Shown: positions 26,186 to 35,611 of the stretch, piece after piece
Numbering within the stretch: the stretch's first letter is position 1
How the letters are laid out: each line of letters begins with the position of its first letter
NCBI GenBank assembly: GCA_937928165.1
Contig: CALFVT010000005.1
Location: 62,001 to 126,000, forward strand
From: an uncultured Caulobacterales bacterium
Lineage (GTDB): Bacteria > Pseudomonadota > Alphaproteobacteria > Caulobacterales > Maricaulaceae
Direction of reading: 5' to 3'
Length of the DNA: 64,000 bases
The notes under the pieces: model-generated
Database searches by the model: none
Told to the model about the DNA's origin: nothing
What the model saw: the letters and a program-made list of their open reading frames with translations, nothing else
Made by a program: the position numbers and the translations under genes

Positions 26186-27967
26186 ATGGCATATAACTAC
26201 AAGAATATCATGGGTGCTATAACCCTCGGTTTTGCTGTTACGCTATCAGCGTGTCGTCCCCAACTAAGCACCGACTCTGCCGCAGTTATAACAGGAGAGA
26301 CGAAGGTTTGGCATGCTGTTACGCTATCTTTTGAAGGGCCGGAATTAACTGAAAGCCGAGAAACTTTTTTAAATTACCGCATGGACGTAAGCCTGACATC
26401 ACCGTCGGGCCAGCAGCAATATTACGCAGGATATTTTGCCGCTGATGGGGAGGCTGCGGAAACATCTTCTGATAAGGGGAGTCAGTGGCATGTCACTTTT
26501 AACCCAAATGAGGCAGGGGAATGGAATTATAAAGCCATTTTTAAATCAGGTCCTAAAGCTGCGATTGAAGAGAATAGTAACATAAGTAGTGCTGGATATT
26601 TTGATGGCGCAGAAGGACGGTTTGAAATTGCAAAGATAATACTCGACCCAAAAGCGCATGATTTTCGTAAAAAAGGTGTATTGGCAGATGTGAAAGGGCG
26701 TTACCTTCAATATCAAGGTACGCAGGATTATTTTTTAAAAACTGGTGCGGGGTCGCCTGAGAATATTCTCGCATTTGAAGGTTTTGACGGAACATATGAT
26801 GCGGGAGGAATAAATTTTCCAGCGCTAGGTGAGAATCAACTTCACGGGTTTGAGCCTCATCTTGGTGATGCGCAGGCAAATGATCCGACATGGCAAGGCG
26901 GCAAGGGGGCGGCGATCTTGGGTGTTGGTAATTACTATAAATCCGCCGGGGTGAATGCTCAATATCTTGTGGCCATGAATGTTGAAGGCGATGGGCAAGA
27001 CGTCTTCCCGTGGATAGCTCATGATCAGCCATATGTTTTTGATGTATCCAAGCTGGCACAGTGGCAAAGAGTGCTTAGTCATTTTAACCATCAAGGCGTC
27101 TTGATCGACTTTCTTTTCACTGAATGTGAAAATGAGAGTATTTTTGAAGCATGGGACGGCGTTAAAGTTGGCGAAGACTTTGCTGATAGCCGTAAGCTAT
27201 ATTACCGTGAAATGGTGGCGCGCTTTGGTCATTTAAACGGAATTATCTGGAATTTAGGTGAGGAAAACGGCGTTATTGGCAATACAGGCCGCTCACCTTA
27301 TCGCGACCCAACGACGCCGCGTCAACGGGGGCTCTTTGCGGATTATATTGCAAAGCTCGACCCTTATGACCATGCGATTGTCAGTCATAATTGGCCTGAT
27401 GAAGAAGATGCTTTTTATGGCGACCTTCTTGGGCATGATAATTTTTCAGGAATTAGCCTTCAAGCCCATGATAATTACTTCAATAAAATTGCCGAATGGA
27501 CAGAACGTTCCGAACACGCGGGCCGTGGCTGGTTGGTTATGGTAGATGAGCCTTTGGGTTGGGAGTTCGGAGCGCGGCCGGATAGCGAAGCGCCGCGGCA
27601 TGATAAAGAACTTCGTGAAGTTTTATGGCCGAGCTTAATGGCGGGCGGCGCCGGTGTGGACTGGTATTTTGGGTGGCAAAATAATGCACCAACATCAGAT
27701 CTTTCTAACGAAGACCAACGCTCGCGCCATAATCTTTGGGTGAAATCGGCGCAGGTACGAAATTGGTGGGAAGAGAGCCTTCCGTTTTGGGAGATGAAAG
27801 CCGTTATTCCTAGTGAAGGTGACCCTTTCTTTGCACGTCCTAACGCGAATTTCTCAAGCGCAGATGATGATGCTTATGACCTTATATTAGGTTATGCTGA
27901 AGAGGAATTAGTTCTGATTGAAAACGGGGCCATAAAGCCAATTAATTTACCGCCTTTTGATCAATAA
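26186..27967 (+). CDS. DUF5060-domain lipoprotein, putative glycoside hydrolase
   Basis: 593 residues. The N-terminal signal ends in lipobox 'LSAC', so it is a lipoprotein. Residues ~38-150 form the DUF5060 beta-sandwich ('VWHAVTLSFEGPE', 'YAGYFAADGEAAETSS', 'WHVTFNPNEAGEWNYKA'). The remainder is a TIM-barrel-like domain with 'LIDFLFTECENES', 'GHLNGIIWNLGEENG' (Glu-rich end of a beta strand, likely acid/base) and 'WLVMVDEPLGWEFG' (second Glu). DUF5060 proteins accompany polysaccharide degradation, mostly in marine bacteria. Substrate unknown. The strong AAGGAG is 5 bases before the ATG. The stop codon overlaps the yidD start (TAATG). It sits inside a conserved Fe-S scaffold-yidD-thrS block, apparently an insertion. 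Confidence 0.75.
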   Translation: MAYNYKNIMGAITLGFAVTLSACRPQLSTDSAAVITGETKVWHAVTLSFEGPELTESRETFLNYRMDVSLTSPSGQQQYYAGYFAADGEAAETSSDKGSQWHVTFNPNEAGEWNYKAIFKSGPKAAIEENSNISSAGYFDGAEGRFEIAKIILDPKAHDFRKKGVLADVKGRYLQYQGTQDYFLKTGAGSPENILAFEGFDGTYDAGGINFPALGENQLHGFEPHLGDAQANDPTWQGGKGAAILGVGNYYKSAGVNAQYLVAMNVEGDGQDVFPWIAHDQPYVFDVSKLAQWQRVLSHFNHQGVLIDFLFTECENESIFEAWDGVKVGEDFADSRKLYYREMVARFGHLNGIIWNLGEENGVIGNTGRSPYRDPTTPRQRGLFADYIAKLDPYDHAIVSHNWPDEEDAFYGDLLGHDNFSGISLQAHDNYFNKIAEWTERSEHAGRGWLVMVDEPLGWEFGARPDSEAPRHDKELREVLWPSLMAGGAGVDWYFGWQNNAPTSDLSNEDQRSRHNLWVKSAQVRNWWEESLPFWEMKAVIPSEGDPFFARPNANFSSADDDAYDLILGYAEEELVLIENGAIKPINLPPFDQ

Positions 27968-28305
27968 TGAGGCAAGCAATCGCCTATATATTTAGTAGGC
28001 CCATGCTAGCCCTACTGTGGATATACCGCGCTATTATATCGCCCGCATTTTACGCGCTTGGGATTAGATGTCGCCATGAGCCGTCTTGTTCAGCCTATTC
28101 ACGCGAAGCGATTTTGCGCCATGGGCCGTGGGCAGGAGGGTGGATGACCCTTGCTCGGTTGTGTCGATGTCAGCCTTTTGGGACAAGCGGGGTTGATAAC
28201 GTGCCGGAAACTGTTACCAAGCCTGCTATATGGATGCCGTGGAAATATGGCGTTTGGCGATTAAATAAAAAGGTTGATAGGCATGATCACGATCACATTT
28301 CCTGA
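27967..28305 (+). CDS. yidD: Membrane protein insertion efficiency factor YidD
   Basis: 112 residues. YidD signature: '[20 protein letters not shown]', '[19 protein letters not shown]' and '[14 protein letters not shown]' followed by 'GVDNVPE', including the conserved Cys residues. YidD is a small inner-membrane-associated protein that assists YidC-dependent insertion. The C-terminal 30 residues exceed the usual core and end in a His/Asp stretch. Start ATG shares one base with the upstream stop (TAATG), so translation is coupled to the DUF5060 gene. Its 3' end overlaps thrS by 23 bases. Confidence 0.92.
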   Translation: MRQAIAYIFSRPMLALLWIYRAIISPAFYALGIRCRHEPSCSAYSREAILRHGPWAGGWMTLARLCRCQPFGTSGVDNVPETVTKPAIWMPWKYGVWRLNKKVDRHDHDHIS

Positions 28306-30220
28306 TGGTAATACCCGCGATTATGAGGCGGGCGTCACGGCAATGGCTGTGGCCAAATCTATATCCTCGGGCCTTGCCAAAAAAGTTCTGGCCGCCAAGG
28401 TCAATGGTGAGCTTCGTGATGCGTCCCGCGCGATAGAAACTGATGCGCAGATCGAATTGATTACAGCCAAAGACCCAGAAGGGCTAGAGCTGATCCGTCA
28501 TGACTGCGCCCATGTTTTAGCTGAAGCCGTGCAGGAGCTTTTCCCCGGCACACAAGTCACCATTGGCCCTGTGATTGAAAACGGGTTTTACTATGATTTT
28601 TACCGCGATGAGCCATTTTCCGAAGATGACTTTGCTGCGATTGAAAAGAAAATGGCCTTTATCATTAACCGCAATGATAAATTTGAGCGTATTGTTATGC
28701 CAAGAGATGAGGCCATTCAAACTTTTAAGGATATGAGCGAAGATTTTAAGGCGGAGCTAATAGAAGACCTCCCCGAAAGCGAGACCATTACGGTTTATAA
28801 ACAAGGGAAATGGTTTGATCTTTGCCGCGGCCCGCACCTCCCGAGTACGGGTAAGGTCGGAAAAGCGTTTAAACTCATGAAAGTCGCGGGAGCCTATTGG
28901 CGCGGGGATAGCTCCAATCAACAGCTTCAACGGATTTACGGAACGGCTTGGGCCACCCAAGAAGATTTAGATGCCCATTTGGAGATGATTAAAGAAGCCG
29001 AAGCGCGGGACCACCGCCGCCTTGGCCGGCAACTGGGCCTGTTCCATTTTCAAGAAGAAGCTCAAGGCCAAGCTTTTTGGCATGCGCGCGGCTGGACGCT
29101 CTATCAGCTTTTGCAACAATATATGCAGCGCCGCCAAACGGAATATGGCTATGAGGAAATTAAAACCCCGCAGCTTATGGACCGTAAATTTTGGGAAGCA
29201 TCTGGTCATTGGGATAAATACCGCGAAAATATGTTTGTCGCGGAAATTGCTGAAGAAGATAAGGTGTTGTCTCTTAAGCCGATGAATTGCCCATGCCATA
29301 TTCAAGTGTTTAATTTTGGGCAAAAATCTTACCGTGATCTTCCGTTGCGCCTCGCTGAATTTGGCTCTTGCCACCGCTATGAGCCATCGGGTGCGCTGCA
29401 CGGCCTTATGCGGGTGCGGGCCTTTGTCCAAGATGACGGCCATATTTTTTGCCGCCAAGACCAGATTACGGATGAAGTTAAATTATTCACGGATTTACTA
29501 AAATCGGTTTATGCGGATTTAGGTTTTGATGATGTTAAAGTGAAATTTTCGACACGGCCTGAAATCCGTGTCGGGGCGGATGAGGTTTGGGACAACGCCG
29601 AAGCTGCCCTAGAAGAAGCGGCGCGGGCATCAGGTCTTGATGTTGAACTCAATGAAGGGGACGGAGCGTTTTACGGCCCGAAGCTTGATTTTGTTCTACG
29701 TGATGCCATTGGCCGTGAATGGCAAGCGGGAACGATACAGGCGGACTTTAATCTGCCGGAACGTTTGGGCGCGAGCTATATTGGCGCGGATGATGCGAAG
29801 CATGTTCCAGTGATGCTGCACCGGGCCGTACTTGGCTCGTTTGAGCGGTTCCTCGGCATATTAATTGAAAACTACGCGGGCCGGTTCCCGCTTTGGCTCT
29901 CCCCGGTGCAGGTCGTCATCGCGACGATTACGTCCGAAGCCAATGATTACGCCGAAGAGGTCGCTACAAAAATGCGCGCGCTAGGACTTCGGGTGGAAAC
30001 GGATGTTCGTAATGAGAAGATTAATTACAAAATCCGCGAATTATCTGCTGATCGTAAAATACCGGTGATTGCCGTTGTTGGTAAAAGAGAAGCGGAAGAA
30101 GGGAAACTCGCCCTTCGACGTTTGGGATCTCAGAAACAAGAGGTTTTAACTTTGGATGATGCTTTTGCGGCGTTAGCCTTTGAGGCTACGCCGCCGGATG
30201 TGAAACGTCAGGACGGATAG
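28283..30220 (+). CDS. thrS: Threonyl-tRNA synthetase
   Basis: 645 residues, class II aminoacyl-tRNA synthetase charging tRNA-Thr. N-terminal TGS domain ('[20 protein letters not shown]'), editing domain with '[18 protein letters not shown]' and '[12 protein letters not shown]', catalytic core with Zn Cys in '[13 protein letters not shown]', motif 2 '[20 protein letters not shown]', '[10 protein letters not shown]', motif 3 '[20 protein letters not shown]', and C-terminal anticodon domain ('[19 protein letters not shown]'). Start ATG 28283 has AAAAAGG nine bases upstream. A TTG three codons earlier is not favoured. Overlaps yidD by 23 bases, and the O-antigen-ligase-like gene starts 2 bases after its stop. 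Confidence 0.97.
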   Translation: MITITFPDGNTRDYEAGVTAMAVAKSISSGLAKKVLAAKVNGELRDASRAIETDAQIELITAKDPEGLELIRHDCAHVLAEAVQELFPGTQVTIGPVIENGFYYDFYRDEPFSEDDFAAIEKKMAFIINRNDKFERIVMPRDEAIQTFKDMSEDFKAELIEDLPESETITVYKQGKWFDLCRGPHLPSTGKVGKAFKLMKVAGAYWRGDSSNQQLQRIYGTAWATQEDLDAHLEMIKEAEARDHRRLGRQLGLFHFQEEAQGQAFWHARGWTLYQLLQQYMQRRQTEYGYEEIKTPQLMDRKFWEASGHWDKYRENMFVAEIAEEDKVLSLKPMNCPCHIQVFNFGQKSYRDLPLRLAEFGSCHRYEPSGALHGLMRVRAFVQDDGHIFCRQDQITDEVKLFTDLLKSVYADLGFDDVKVKFSTRPEIRVGADEVWDNAEAALEEAARASGLDVELNEGDGAFYGPKLDFVLRDAIGREWQAGTIQADFNLPERLGASYIGADDAKHVPVMLHRAVLGSFERFLGILIENYAGRFPLWLSPVQVVIATITSEANDYAEEVATKMRALGLRVETDVRNEKINYKIRELSADRKIPVIAVVGKREAEEGKLALRRLGSQKQEVLTLDDAFAALAFEATPPDVKRQDG

Positions 30221-30222
30221 AA

Positions 30223-31500
30223 ATGGCGGCGCAGACATCTATTGCGCCCGTAAGCCGCTTTGCTATTTTTAGTAAGTCGATTAACGCGGCTGTTGTCTTT
30301 GTCTTTTTGCTTTTAATTCCTCTTATGTCCCATGCAGGTGGATTGGGTATAGCACCGCTTGCGGCTATTATTGGTGCAGTGGGTTGGCTAACGCGCCCAA
30401 ATAAGAGCTATAAAAAATGGCCGGCTTATAAATTATGTTTGTTTGTATTCTTAGGGTGGGCTGCGATTACAAGCCTTTGGAGTCCCTATCAGTCGGGTGA
30501 CTTTTTAACTAACCCCATTAAGCTCTTATTAGGCGTCGGGTTGTTTTTAGGCTGTATAGATAGCTTGCGCCGAAGCCGAGACGCTTTGCCAGTCATGCTG
30601 CCCCATCTTTTTATTGCGATTAATGTCTTTGCTTGCGGGTTGATTATATTTGATGGCCTCTCTGCTTATGGTTTGACTTATTTGCTCGATCCGCTGCGAG
30701 AGGGGGAAGACAATATTCGAAAACTCGCTGATGCCGAGATGAATATTGGCCATTCTGTTACGGTGCTGCTTCTTTTTCTTGGGCCCGTTATGGCACTTAT
30801 GATGCAGCGTATTAAACATGGCTGGGCGATGGCCCTGTTATATGTTGTCTTATTATTATGGGCGGCAAGATTATCAGGACTGGCGGTGGGTGTTTTATCT
30901 GCGCTTGTTGTTTTGGCGGCGCTAATTCTCTCTGTTGTTGTTCCGCGGTTTGCGTTTAAACTTTCAGTGGGTGTTGCTATATGTGCGGTATTATTTGCGC
31001 CGCTTATCGGCATTCTAAGCGCCAGTTTACCGCAGGCTTGGGTGGAGCGGCTTCCGCTATCATGGGAGCACCGTGTGGTGATGTGGGATTATACGGCGAG
31101 TAAAATTTGGGAGATGCCCTTATTAGGTCACGGCTTTGATGCGGTTCGAAGCTTTGACGCAACAATGACACTTGGGGTTGTCGATAATTGGCGTATTGTC
31201 TCTTTGCATCCACATAATGCAGGGCTGCATATTTGGGTAGAAACGGGCCTGATAGGCGTGGGGCTTTCCTGTGTAGCTTTATATCTTATTGGCGCGCGCC
31301 TCCTTCCGCTTGTCGAGCGCTCTACAGCTTTTGCAATGGGCGTTACGGGGCTTATCACAGCGGCGAGTATTATATCATCTGTAACTTATGGGGTCTGGCA
31401 AGATTGGTGGTGGGCCAGTATTATCTTAGCCAGCGCTTCACTTAACCTGCTCAGTTATAAACATAGCCTAATCCTATCGCCTGATAATATGAAGACGTAA
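30223..31500 (+). CDS. O-antigen ligase-like polytopic membrane protein
   Basis: 425 residues with about ten to eleven TM helices. The large external loop before the last helices contains 'LPLSWEHRVVMWDYTASKIW' and 'LGHGFDAVRSF', then 'LHPHNAGLHIWVETGLIGVG', the H-x-H-N signature loop of the Wzy/WaaL O-antigen ligase superfamily with its Arg/His residues. Such proteins ligate or polymerise lipid-linked glycans at the periplasmic face. Ligase versus polymerase cannot be separated by sequence inspection. Starts two bases after thrS, so it may be expressed with it. Followed by a GT2 gene, an ArnT-like gene and a dolichol-phosphate-type GT2. Confidence 0.8.
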   Translation: MAAQTSIAPVSRFAIFSKSINAAVVFVFLLLIPLMSHAGGLGIAPLAAIIGAVGWLTRPNKSYKKWPAYKLCLFVFLGWAAITSLWSPYQSGDFLTNPIKLLLGVGLFLGCIDSLRRSRDALPVMLPHLFIAINVFACGLIIFDGLSAYGLTYLLDPLREGEDNIRKLADAEMNIGHSVTVLLLFLGPVMALMMQRIKHGWAMALLYVVLLLWAARLSGLAVGVLSALVVLAALILSVVVPRFAFKLSVGVAICAVLFAPLIGILSASLPQAWVERLPLSWEHRVVMWDYTASKIWEMPLLGHGFDAVRSFDATMTLGVVDNWRIVSLHPHNAGLHIWVETGLIGVGLSCVALYLIGARLLPLVERSTAFAMGVTGLITAASIISSVTYGVWQDWWWASIILASASLNLLSYKHSLILSPDNMKT

Positions 31501-31595
31501 AACTACAGGTATAACCGTAATGGCGGCTTTACTTTCAGGGTTCTATTTGCCATTTATTAGCTAGATCATACAGCGTGGGGGCTATAGGAGTTTAC

Positions 31596-32504
31596 ATGGC
31601 AGCGGAGGTTCTCTCCTTTCCGGCGAATAATGCCAAGCTTCGTATTAGTGTAATTATGGTTAGCTTCATGACGGGCCCAGCGCTTTTTGAAGCAATCACA
31701 GCCGTGATGGATGATGATAATATCATTGAATTGATTTTAGTTGATAATGGAAATGACGTCCAAACTCGCCGTAAGTTAAGTGAATGGCAAGACCGCTATA
31801 CCCGCCTTAAGTTAATTCAAGGCCATGGTAATATTGGATTTGCTAAAGCCAATAATCTTGGGGTAGGCTTTGCTAAAGGTGATTATTTTTTATTTTTAAA
31901 CCCCGACGCCATTTTAATGACGGGCACGGCTCAAAAACTTGCAAATTGCGGTAAAAAACTCAATGTGCCGTGGATAACAGGAGCGATGCTGCGGCTGACT
32001 AATGGTAAAGAACAGCGCGGCGCGAGGCGGGATATGCTGACTCCCTGGTCTGCGGTTATGAGCTTTACGCCGCTGCATCGATTGCCAATATTTCGGTCTA
32101 TCCACCGCGAGACAGAGGATGTGCCTAAAGCCCCTGAAAAAACCCCTGTTGTGAGCGGGGCTTGTATGATGATGGATAGATTAACATTTAAGGCCGTATC
32201 TGGGTTTGATGAAGATTATTTCCTTCATGTTGAAGATATTGATCTTTGCCGCCGCGTTGGCGATGCGGGCGGAGATGTTGTCTTTGTTCCTGATGCAGAG
32301 GTGACCCATTACGGCTCCACGAGCCGTGTTCGCCGTCAAACTGTTGAATGGGAAAAAGCTAAAGGCTTTATCATATATTTCCGCAAACATGCTAAAACCG
32401 GATGGGGCCGTTTCTGCGCAGCGCTTACCAGCCCATTAATTATTCTGGCGATAATGGGCCGGGCTTGGTGGATTGCGCTGCGTAGCGTGATATTGGGACG
32501 CTAA
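31596..32504 (+). CDS. GT2 glycosyltransferase, rhamnosyltransferase/WcaA-like
   Basis: 302 residues. GT-A fold with 'ISVIMVSFMTGPALFEAI', 'IELILVDNGND', 'GNIGFAKANNLGVGFAKGDY', 'FLFLNPDAILM' (NPDA in place of DxD, normal in this subfamily), 'VSGACMMMDRLTF', 'GFDEDYFLHVEDIDLCRRV' and a hydrophobic C-terminal segment 'LIILAIMGRAWWIAL'. The family transfers rhamnose or other sugars from nucleotide donors to lipid-linked glycans at the cytoplasmic membrane. Start ATG 31596 has TAGGAG five bases upstream. A GTG at 31575 precedes it. Ends 3 bases before the convergent ArnT-like gene. Confidence 0.85.
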   Translation: MAAEVLSFPANNAKLRISVIMVSFMTGPALFEAITAVMDDDNIIELILVDNGNDVQTRRKLSEWQDRYTRLKLIQGHGNIGFAKANNLGVGFAKGDYFLFLNPDAILMTGTAQKLANCGKKLNVPWITGAMLRLTNGKEQRGARRDMLTPWSAVMSFTPLHRLPIFRSIHRETEDVPKAPEKTPVVSGACMMMDRLTFKAVSGFDEDYFLHVEDIDLCRRVGDAGGDVVFVPDAEVTHYGSTSRVRRQTVEWEKAKGFIIYFRKHAKTGWGRFCAALTSPLIILAIMGRAWWIALRSVILGR

Positions 32505-32507
32505 GCC

Positions 32508-34220
32508 TTATTGGCAATCCGTTATAGACAGGACAGCGAGATCAACCTCATCGCCTTTTGAATAATTCATGCCTTTGACATGGGTGATGTTTCTAAGGCA
32601 GGTTTGGTTGTAATCAGCAATTTTTGTTAAAGAATTGAGCCGCTCTTGTGCGTCGCTGCGCTTCATATCAATAATCCATATTTGCCCTAATATATGCGGA
32701 TATTGTTTAAAGTCATCGGCTTTTTCGCCGAGTAGGATATTCGTACCGAGATAATAAATCAAGCTAGGCTCAGTAAAATGAGGAGAGCGAATAAGCGCCC
32801 CGCCGTCTCGGGGGAGGGAAATATTTTTTGCGCGCATTTGCGCTGATATTCGCGGGGCTAATTGGGTGTCTTTTAACCCGGGTAATATAAAGCCGTAAGC
32901 CGATGTAGATAAGCTAAAACCAGTGATGAATAAGCCAATTAATGCAAGTTTTATCTGTCCGCCTGCGGCGTATAGGCTTGTTGCAAGCGCGGTTAAAGCT
33001 ATCAAAACGCCTAGCCCGTAAACCCAAAACCTATCGGCTCCATAGAGAGCTTCGGCGCCGGAGGTTATGAAAATAAGGATAATAGTTGCGGCAAAAAATA
33101 GGCTCGCTCCTATGATGCGCGTGGTTTTAAAAAATTCATATTTATGAATAGAGGATATAGCTCCAGCCATTAACAGGGCTATGGCCGGATATAAAGGTAG
33201 GAGGTAATGCGGTAGCTTAGTGGGGATGACTTCCAATATGATCCAAAAGGGAATGCCCCAACATAAGAGCCAGCGAGCATTTTGCGAGCTTATTCCGCCG
33301 GTTAACGTCCTACGGGCCGCACGCATTCCATAAGACAAGGCGGTAAGTAAAAAGAGCGCGGCGGGCCAGAATAATATAAAAATAGTTAGAGTATAATAAC
33401 CCGGATAACCGCCATGCTTTTCTTGTCCGCCGGCTAGCTTTGGGGCAAGGTCGCTGCCGATCGCAGTGCCGTAAAACCCGCCGCCTGTTTCTTTGCCGAT
33501 CATAATAAACCACGGCAGGGCAATAAGACCAAAAAGGCAAATGCCAAGGGGGCTTATAAATCGTTTTATCCACTCCAATGACAGGCCTGCTCGCCGTTCC
33601 CATATGGCGGTGCTGATAAGGGCGGTGATTAAAATTGCCGGTAGGATTGGCCCTTTTATGATGACGCTCGCGCCAAGGGCCGCCCATAAAATGGTGGCAT
33701 AGCGTTTATGTTGATGGCTTAATTCATTTATCCGCAGCCTGAGCCCTGCGCCCATAACCCAAACGGAACAGGCGCATAAAGCAGCATCGGTTTTGGCAAT
33801 ATGACTTTCAAAAACAAATAAAAGACAGCTTGATAATAAAGCTGCACCAATAAAGGCGGTTTGGCGATCATAAAGGGATAATCCGGCCCAGTATAAGCCT
33901 AAGACGGCGATTAATCCGGCAAGAACCGAGGGTAAGCGGTGAACCCATATATCCCGTCTTGCGGGATTGCTAAAGAGTTTCAACATAGCCGTTTGTGCCC
34001 AATATATACCGGCAGGCTTTTTGTGACGGTCTCGATCGTGAAAGCGGATATTGACGTAATCTTGGCTTTCAAACATTTGCTGGCTAGATTGGGCGTAGCG
34101 GGCTTCGTCTCGGTCAATAGCTTGTATGGATGATAACCCAGGCAGAGAGCCAAGAAGCGTTAACAAGGTTAAGGCAATGACCATTATAAAATGGCGGGGA
34201 TGTTGAGTTTGTGTCCGCAT
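32508..34220 (-). CDS. ArnT/GT39-like polyprenyl-phosphate-dependent glycosyltransferase
   Basis: 570 residues, polytopic. After TM1 the external loop reads 'IDRDEARYAQSSQQM' and 'DRDRHKKPAGIYWAQTAM', the hallmark of ArnT/Pmt-type enzymes (catalytic Asp of the DE pair, then KPPxxYW). About ten further TM helices and a ~90-residue soluble C-terminus follow ('QMRAKNISLPRDGGALIRS'). It would transfer a sugar from an undecaprenyl-phosphate donor to lipid A, glycan or protein. Lipid A aminoarabinose transfer is one option, but no other arn genes are seen. Start ATG 34220 is chosen so that TM1 lies near the N-terminus. Starting at 34268 would add 16 residues and reach into the leader of the divergent GT2, which probably makes its donor. 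Confidence 0.8.
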   Translation of the reverse strand: MRTQTQHPRHFIMVIALTLLTLLGSLPGLSSIQAIDRDEARYAQSSQQMFESQDYVNIRFHDRDRHKKPAGIYWAQTAMLKLFSNPARRDIWVHRLPSVLAGLIAVLGLYWAGLSLYDRQTAFIGAALLSSCLLFVFESHIAKTDAALCACSVWVMGAGLRLRINELSHQHKRYATILWAALGASVIIKGPILPAILITALISTAIWERRAGLSLEWIKRFISPLGICLFGLIALPWFIMIGKETGGGFYGTAIGSDLAPKLAGGQEKHGGYPGYYTLTIFILFWPAALFLLTALSYGMRAARRTLTGGISSQNARWLLCWGIPFWIILEVIPTKLPHYLLPLYPAIALLMAGAISSIHKYEFFKTTRIIGASLFFAATIILIFITSGAEALYGADRFWVYGLGVLIALTALATSLYAAGGQIKLALIGLFITGFSLSTSAYGFILPGLKDTQLAPRISAQMRAKNISLPRDGGALIRSPHFTEPSLIYYLGTNILLGEKADDFKQYPHILGQIWIIDMKRSDAQERLNSLTKIADYNQTCLRNITHVKGMNYSKGDEVDLAVLSITDCQ

Positions 34221-34330
34221 AGCCTGCTCACTAACGTAAACTGTGACATTTGTTGAGTGAAATCTCATGGCGGTTCATTGCGGATATAGCCCGTCTATGC
34301 GAAAAGATGTTTGTTAAAGAAAGCGTTCTT

Positions 34331-35065
34331 ATGGTTTACCGTCCGCCTGAAATATCTGTTGTTGTTCCGGTTTATAATGAAACGGAAAATGTGGCGAAAC
34401 TAGCGGCTGAGATTCATGCCGCGTTAACTGGTCGTGGTTTTGAAATGATCTTTGTTGATGATGCGAGTACGGATGACACAGCAGCGGTATTAACCGCGCT
34501 TAAAGCCGAGTATCCTGCGCTTCGGGTCTTGTCTCACAAAGATAATGCAGGGCAGTCGCGGAGTCTGCGTACAGCTATTATGGCGGCTAAATCTCCGTTT
34601 ATTGCGACTTTAGATGGGGACGGCCAAAATGACCCCGCGGATATCCCGGCCCTGTTTGAGCAGCTTATTCGGGACGGTGCCCCTGAAACGCTTCAATTAG
34701 TCGGAGGGCGGCGAGTGAACCGCCAAGATAACGCGGCCAAAAAAATAGGCTCTAAAATTGGGAACGGCGTGCGCAAGTGGCTGTTAAAAGACGGAGCTGA
34801 TGATACTGGATGCGGCCTTAAGGTTTTCTCGCGGGAAGCTTTTTTACAGCTTCCCTTTTTCGATCATATGCACCGTTATATTCCAGCCCTTATGATACGC
34901 GAGGGTTTTGAGATTGAATTTGCAGATGTGAATCACCGCTCTCGGGAACATGGCGTGTCGAAATATACTAATTTTGGCCGTCTTATGGTCTCAATCGCTG
35001 ATCTTCGCGGGGTAATGTGGCTTAATCGCCGCGCTCGTAACCCAAAAGGCTGGGATGAGCTTTAA
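34331..35065 (+). CDS. GT2 dolichol/undecaprenyl-phosphate sugar synthase
   Basis: 244 residues, without C-terminal TM helices. 'PEISVVVPVYNETENVAKLA', 'EMIFVDDASTDDTAAVLTAL', 'NAGQSRSLRTAIMAAKSPFI', metal motif 'ATLDGDGQNDPADIP' and 'DTGCGLKVFSREAFLQLPFF' place it with dolichyl-phosphate mannose synthase-like GT2 enzymes. It would make a polyprenyl-phosphate sugar. Start ATG 34331 (AAAGAAAG upstream) puts the first beta strand six residues in. Further upstream starts would only add a tail. Divergent from the ArnT-like gene by 110 bases, which suggests donor synthase and transferase work together. Confidence 0.85.
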   Translation: MVYRPPEISVVVPVYNETENVAKLAAEIHAALTGRGFEMIFVDDASTDDTAAVLTALKAEYPALRVLSHKDNAGQSRSLRTAIMAAKSPFIATLDGDGQNDPADIPALFEQLIRDGAPETLQLVGGRRVNRQDNAAKKIGSKIGNGVRKWLLKDGADDTGCGLKVFSREAFLQLPFFDHMHRYIPALMIREGFEIEFADVNHRSREHGVSKYTNFGRLMVSIADLRGVMWLNRRARNPKGWDEL

Positions 35066-35173
35066 TCGCATAAAGGGCCAATTTATTAACGTCTCGTCAA
35101 GCATATCTGTTTAGTTTTAATTAACCCTGTCTTCGGTGCAGGGCTAGTTAACACATAGGCAGGTAAGGGCGTT

Positions 35174-35608
35174 ATGAAGATTTTTACGATTTTTCCGCTC
35201 TTAACCATTCCGGTTTTGATTTATAACTTTATGGCCTGGAGCGGCGCAGCTTTCAATAGTGCACAGTCAGTCAGAAACCGGCTTAACGAAGATTTCCTCT
35301 TTGTACCCATGACATCGGGCACCGATTGGACGATTACGCCGGGTCATGCCTTGATCTGTGTTGGGCTTTTAACTCTGTTTTTTGAGCTGTTGAAATCGAC
35401 GGGTATTGGCCGGGCTGCAATCATTAATCATGCATTTTCTATGGTTTTATTTATCATCTGTCTTGTTGAATTTCTTATGTTGAGTGCTTTTGCGACGTCG
35501 GTGTTTTTTTTGATAATGCTTATGTGCCTGCTTGATGTCATGGCTGGGTTTATTGTCACCCTCGCGGCGGCGCGGCGCGATATTGGCGTTGTTGGGACCG
35601 GGGATTAA
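35174..35608 (+). CDS. Four-TM membrane protein of unknown function
   Basis: 144 residues: TM near 5-25 ('IFPLLTIPVLIYNFMAWSG'), a soluble loop 'RNRLNEDFLFVPMTSGTDWT' and three further helices ('GHALICVGLLTLFFELL', 'FSMVLFIICLVEFLMLSAF', 'FFLIMLMCLLDVMAGFIV') ending in 'AAARRDIGVVGTGD'. I have seen similar proteins as conserved alphaproteobacterial hypotheticals, but no function is assigned. GGTAAGG lies before the ATG. The EAL gene begins 3 bases after its stop with a GTG, so the two are almost certainly co-translated. That link to cyclic-di-GMP turnover is the only functional hint. Confidence 0.6.
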   Translation: MKIFTIFPLLTIPVLIYNFMAWSGAAFNSAQSVRNRLNEDFLFVPMTSGTDWTITPGHALICVGLLTLFFELLKSTGIGRAAIINHAFSMVLFIICLVEFLMLSAFATSVFFLIMLMCLLDVMAGFIVTLAAARRDIGVVGTGD

Positions 35609-35611
35609 GCG

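Noticed and set aside
35127-35145. CCCTG...CAGGG hairpin before the four-TM gene as a terminator
   Set aside because: Only a 5-bp stem and no following T-run.
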